Below are positions 62,468 through 63,845 of a stretch of 63,845 nucleotides of DNA, in pieces. Numbering within the stretch: the stretch's first letter is position 1; every line of letters starts with the position of its first letter. Source of the stretch: Henriciella sp. (GTDB lineage: Bacteria > Pseudomonadota > Alphaproteobacteria > Caulobacterales > Hyphomonadaceae); assembly GCA_021776655.1 (NCBI GenBank), contig JAJFFK010000029.1:1-63845 (forward strand). Direction: 5' to 3'. Below the pieces are notes generated by a model that did not search any database, was not told the origin of the DNA, and saw only the letters and a list, made by a program, of their open reading frames with translations. Position numbers and translations under genes: made by a program.

Positions 62468-63349
62468 ATGGCTCAGCCGTATGATGATCGCGATGGATAT
62501 ATCTGGATTGATGGGGCTTTTTCGCCCTGGCGTGAGGCCAAGGTGCATGTCCTGACCCATGCTTTGCACTATGCCTCGTCGATTTTTGAAGGTGAGCGCG
62601 CTTATGGCGGGCAGATTTTCGAATCGCTACGCCATTCCCAACGCCTGGCCAATTCAGCAAAGATTTTAGGGTTTGAGTTGCCGGTAACGGTCGAAGAGCT
62701 TGAACATATCAAAACCGAAGCCTTGGCCAAATCCGGTTTGGAAAATGCTTATATCCGCGCTTTTGCCTGGCGTGGTAGCGAGATGATGGGCGTTTCAGCG
62801 CAGGACAATACAATCCATTTAGCCGTCGCCGTCTGGCCCTGGGGCGACTATTTTGCCGACAAGATGAAAGGCATAAGGATGACCCATGCCGACTGGCGGC
62901 GTCCATCCCCTGAAACGGCGCCCTGCCATGCCAAAGCGGCCGGCCTCTACATGATCTGTACACTGTCTAAACATGCCGCTGAGCGGGCCGGATATCAGGA
63001 TGCCCTGATGCTGGATTATCGCGGGCAGGTGGCCGAGGCGACCGGCGCGAACATCTTTTTCATGCGCGACGGCGCCCTGCACACGCCGATACCCGATTGC
63101 TTCTTGAACGGCATCACCCGCCAAACTGCGATCAAACTAGCCAACGCGCGCCAGATTGAGGTGATCGAACGCGTGATCATGCCGGATGAACTTGGCACAT
63201 TCAGCGAGTGCTTTATCACCGGATCAGCTGCCGAAATCACCCCGGTCGCCGAAATTGGCGAGTTCACTTACACGCCCGGCGAAGTGTCTGAAGCGCTGGT
63301 CAATGACTATTCCGATCTGGTCTACCGCAAAATCAAGATACCAGCTTAG
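62468..63349 (+). CDS. ilvE: Branched-chain amino-acid aminotransferase IlvE
   Basis: The 293-residue fold-type IV PLP enzyme shows IWIDGAFSPWREAKVHVLTH, HYASSIFEGERAY, the PLP lysine in CHAKAAGLYMI, EATGANIFFM and ECFITGSAAEITPV. It transaminates Leu, Ile and Val with 2-oxoglutarate. It is divergent from the MarR/OmpR pair across 55 bp. Confidence 0.95.
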   Translation: MAQPYDDRDGYIWIDGAFSPWREAKVHVLTHALHYASSIFEGERAYGGQIFESLRHSQRLANSAKILGFELPVTVEELEHIKTEALAKSGLENAYIRAFAWRGSEMMGVSAQDNTIHLAVAVWPWGDYFADKMKGIRMTHADWRRPSPETAPCHAKAAGLYMICTLSKHAAERAGYQDALMLDYRGQVAEATGANIFFMRDGALHTPIPDCFLNGITRQTAIKLANARQIEVIERVIMPDELGTFSECFITGSAAEITPVAEIGEFTYTPGEVSEALVNDYSDLVYRKIKIPA

Positions 63350-63357
63350 AGCTCTTG

Positions 63358-63568
63358 TTTTGCAATCCGCTAAGGCGCTTTGCGCCACGGATTGCGTAGC
63401 GGGTTCCCGATCGTCGCTGCGCTCCTCCGATGAACCAAGCTCAGGGCTATTTGCCACAAAGACTGGACATGCCGAACACAAAACAGCCCTGAGCCCGGTT
63501 CATGTTCGCGAAGCGAACGGAACCTGCTTGGCAACGCGTGACGCGAAGCGTCTTAGCGCGTTGCAAAA
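63358..63568. repeat. REPIN-like element, copy 2 (TTTTGC/CTAA family)
   Basis: Two inverted arms meet around a spacer of about 35 bp. Both begin TTTTGC, contain a hairpin with an unpaired CTAA, and end with the CATGAACCNNGCTCAGGGCT type segment. The right arm shares GTGACGCGAAGCGTCTTAGC exactly with copy 1. Stems are GCAATCCG/CGGATTGC on the left and GCAACGCG/CGCGTTGC on the right. Confidence 0.78.
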
Positions 63569-63596
63569 TAACTAACTCTCTCCCCACTTCCTAAAC

Positions 63597-63695
63597 TCCG
63601 ATTGTCCCGGAACACCCATGGGCGAAAGCCGGGATCTCCGGCAGGGCTTTCGGTCTTCATGGCACGAAATCCCCACTTTCGTGGGGACAGTCGGA
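63597..63695. repeat. Palindromic repeat at the right edge
   Basis: TCCGATTGTCCC at 63597 pairs with GGGGACAGTCGGA ending at 63695. The right half contains its own hairpin (CCCCACTTTCGTGGGG), the left half a weaker one (CCCGGAACACCCATGGGCG). The remaining 150 bp to the window end shows no gene or RNA that I can support. Confidence 0.6.
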
Positions 63696-63845
63696 CATGG
63701 GAAACCCCCGGCCCACCTCACCGGTGTCCGCTTATACAGATAGAGCCTTGCGCGGATGCGGCACGCGGGCCTCACCGTAGCTTAACAATGGTTGCGTTCG
63801 AGGCTTAAACACCGCCTCCGCGCGTCCCGGTCTTTTCGGGTCCGG
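63696..63845. other. Non-coding remainder at the window end
   Basis: No convincing gene, tRNA or repeat is visible between the repeat at 63695 and the end of the window. A short frame in this part lacks codon bias and crosses the repeat. Confidence 0.5.

Noticed and set aside
63602-63808. 68-codon ORF near the window end
   Set aside because: Runs through a palindromic repeat and has no ribosome-binding site or family match.

Overview
The window looks like a chromosomal segment of an alphaproteobacterium of moderate GC. It carries the division and cell-wall (dcw) cluster in the alphaproteobacterial arrangement, with CtrA-type TTAA-N7-TTAA boxes and GANTC (CcrM) sites in several intergenic spaces. 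TonB-dependent receptors, the carB/greA/ELM1 neighbourhood and the lgt/midA/pgeF/ubiK neighbourhood fit a stalked or budding Caulobacterales/Maricaulales (Hyphomonadaceae-like) bacterium. That placement is inference from gene content; there is no rRNA or tRNA here.

Layout. 1-0.14 kb: the left end of an IS5-family element. 0.2-5.0 kb: an outer-membrane protein, an SDR oxidoreductase and a large secreted VIT/VWA/TPR/DUF2135 protein. 5.0-12.5 kb: rlmH and rsfS, then a foreign-looking insert (tryptophan-dioxygenase-like and kynureninase-like genes, a one-domain asparaginase and an AT-rich orphan), then nadD, proA and trkH. The usual proA-nadD-rsfS-rlmH block is therefore split by about 3 kb. 12.9-35.0 kb: mraZ-rsmH-ftsL-ftsI-murE-murF-mraY-murD-ftsW-murG-murC-murB, a small lysine-rich protein and a TonB-dependent receptor wedged in, then ddl-ftsQ-ftsA-ftsZ-lpxC. 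Most genes overlap by 1-12 bp, consistent with one co-translated unit from the peptidoglycan precursor steps to the Z-ring. 35-42 kb: ELM1-like protein, greA, carB, acyl-CoA dehydrogenase and a sterol-desaturase-family hydroxylase. 42.3-43.5 kb: a nest of palindromic repeats around a DUF559 nuclease gene. 43.4-51.7 kb: housekeeping and envelope genes (MBL hydrolase, PqiA-like protein, M48 protease, redoxin, pgeF, flavoprotein, midA, lgt, ubiK). 51.8-54.2 kb: a metal-receptor pair (DUF2946-like secreted protein plus ZnuD-like receptor). 54.2-57.7 kb: NQO-type reductase, ybjN, enoyl-CoA hydratase, proC and a TetR/COQ9-like gene. 57.7-63.3 kb: a MarR/OmpR-type/EnvZ-type regulatory set next to ilvE, with fkbM and a GntR-membrane-protein pair between the regulator and the kinase.

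The most interesting non-genic signal is a family of REPIN-like elements (42337-42751 and 63358-63568). Their four arms share the foot TTTTGC, an invariant CTAA and a hairpin whose stem bases change in compensating pairs. At least five other palindromic repeat types sit in intergenic spaces, one of them between murE and murF, where it is flanked by two similar RBS-plus-start sequences. No CRISPR array, prophage or obvious new defence system is visible. The best candidates for undescribed biology are the divergent Trp-dioxygenase/kynureninase pair, the GntR-membrane-protein unit, the leader-peptide/redoxin unit and the VIT protein carrying a TonB-receptor-like VTGSRR motif.
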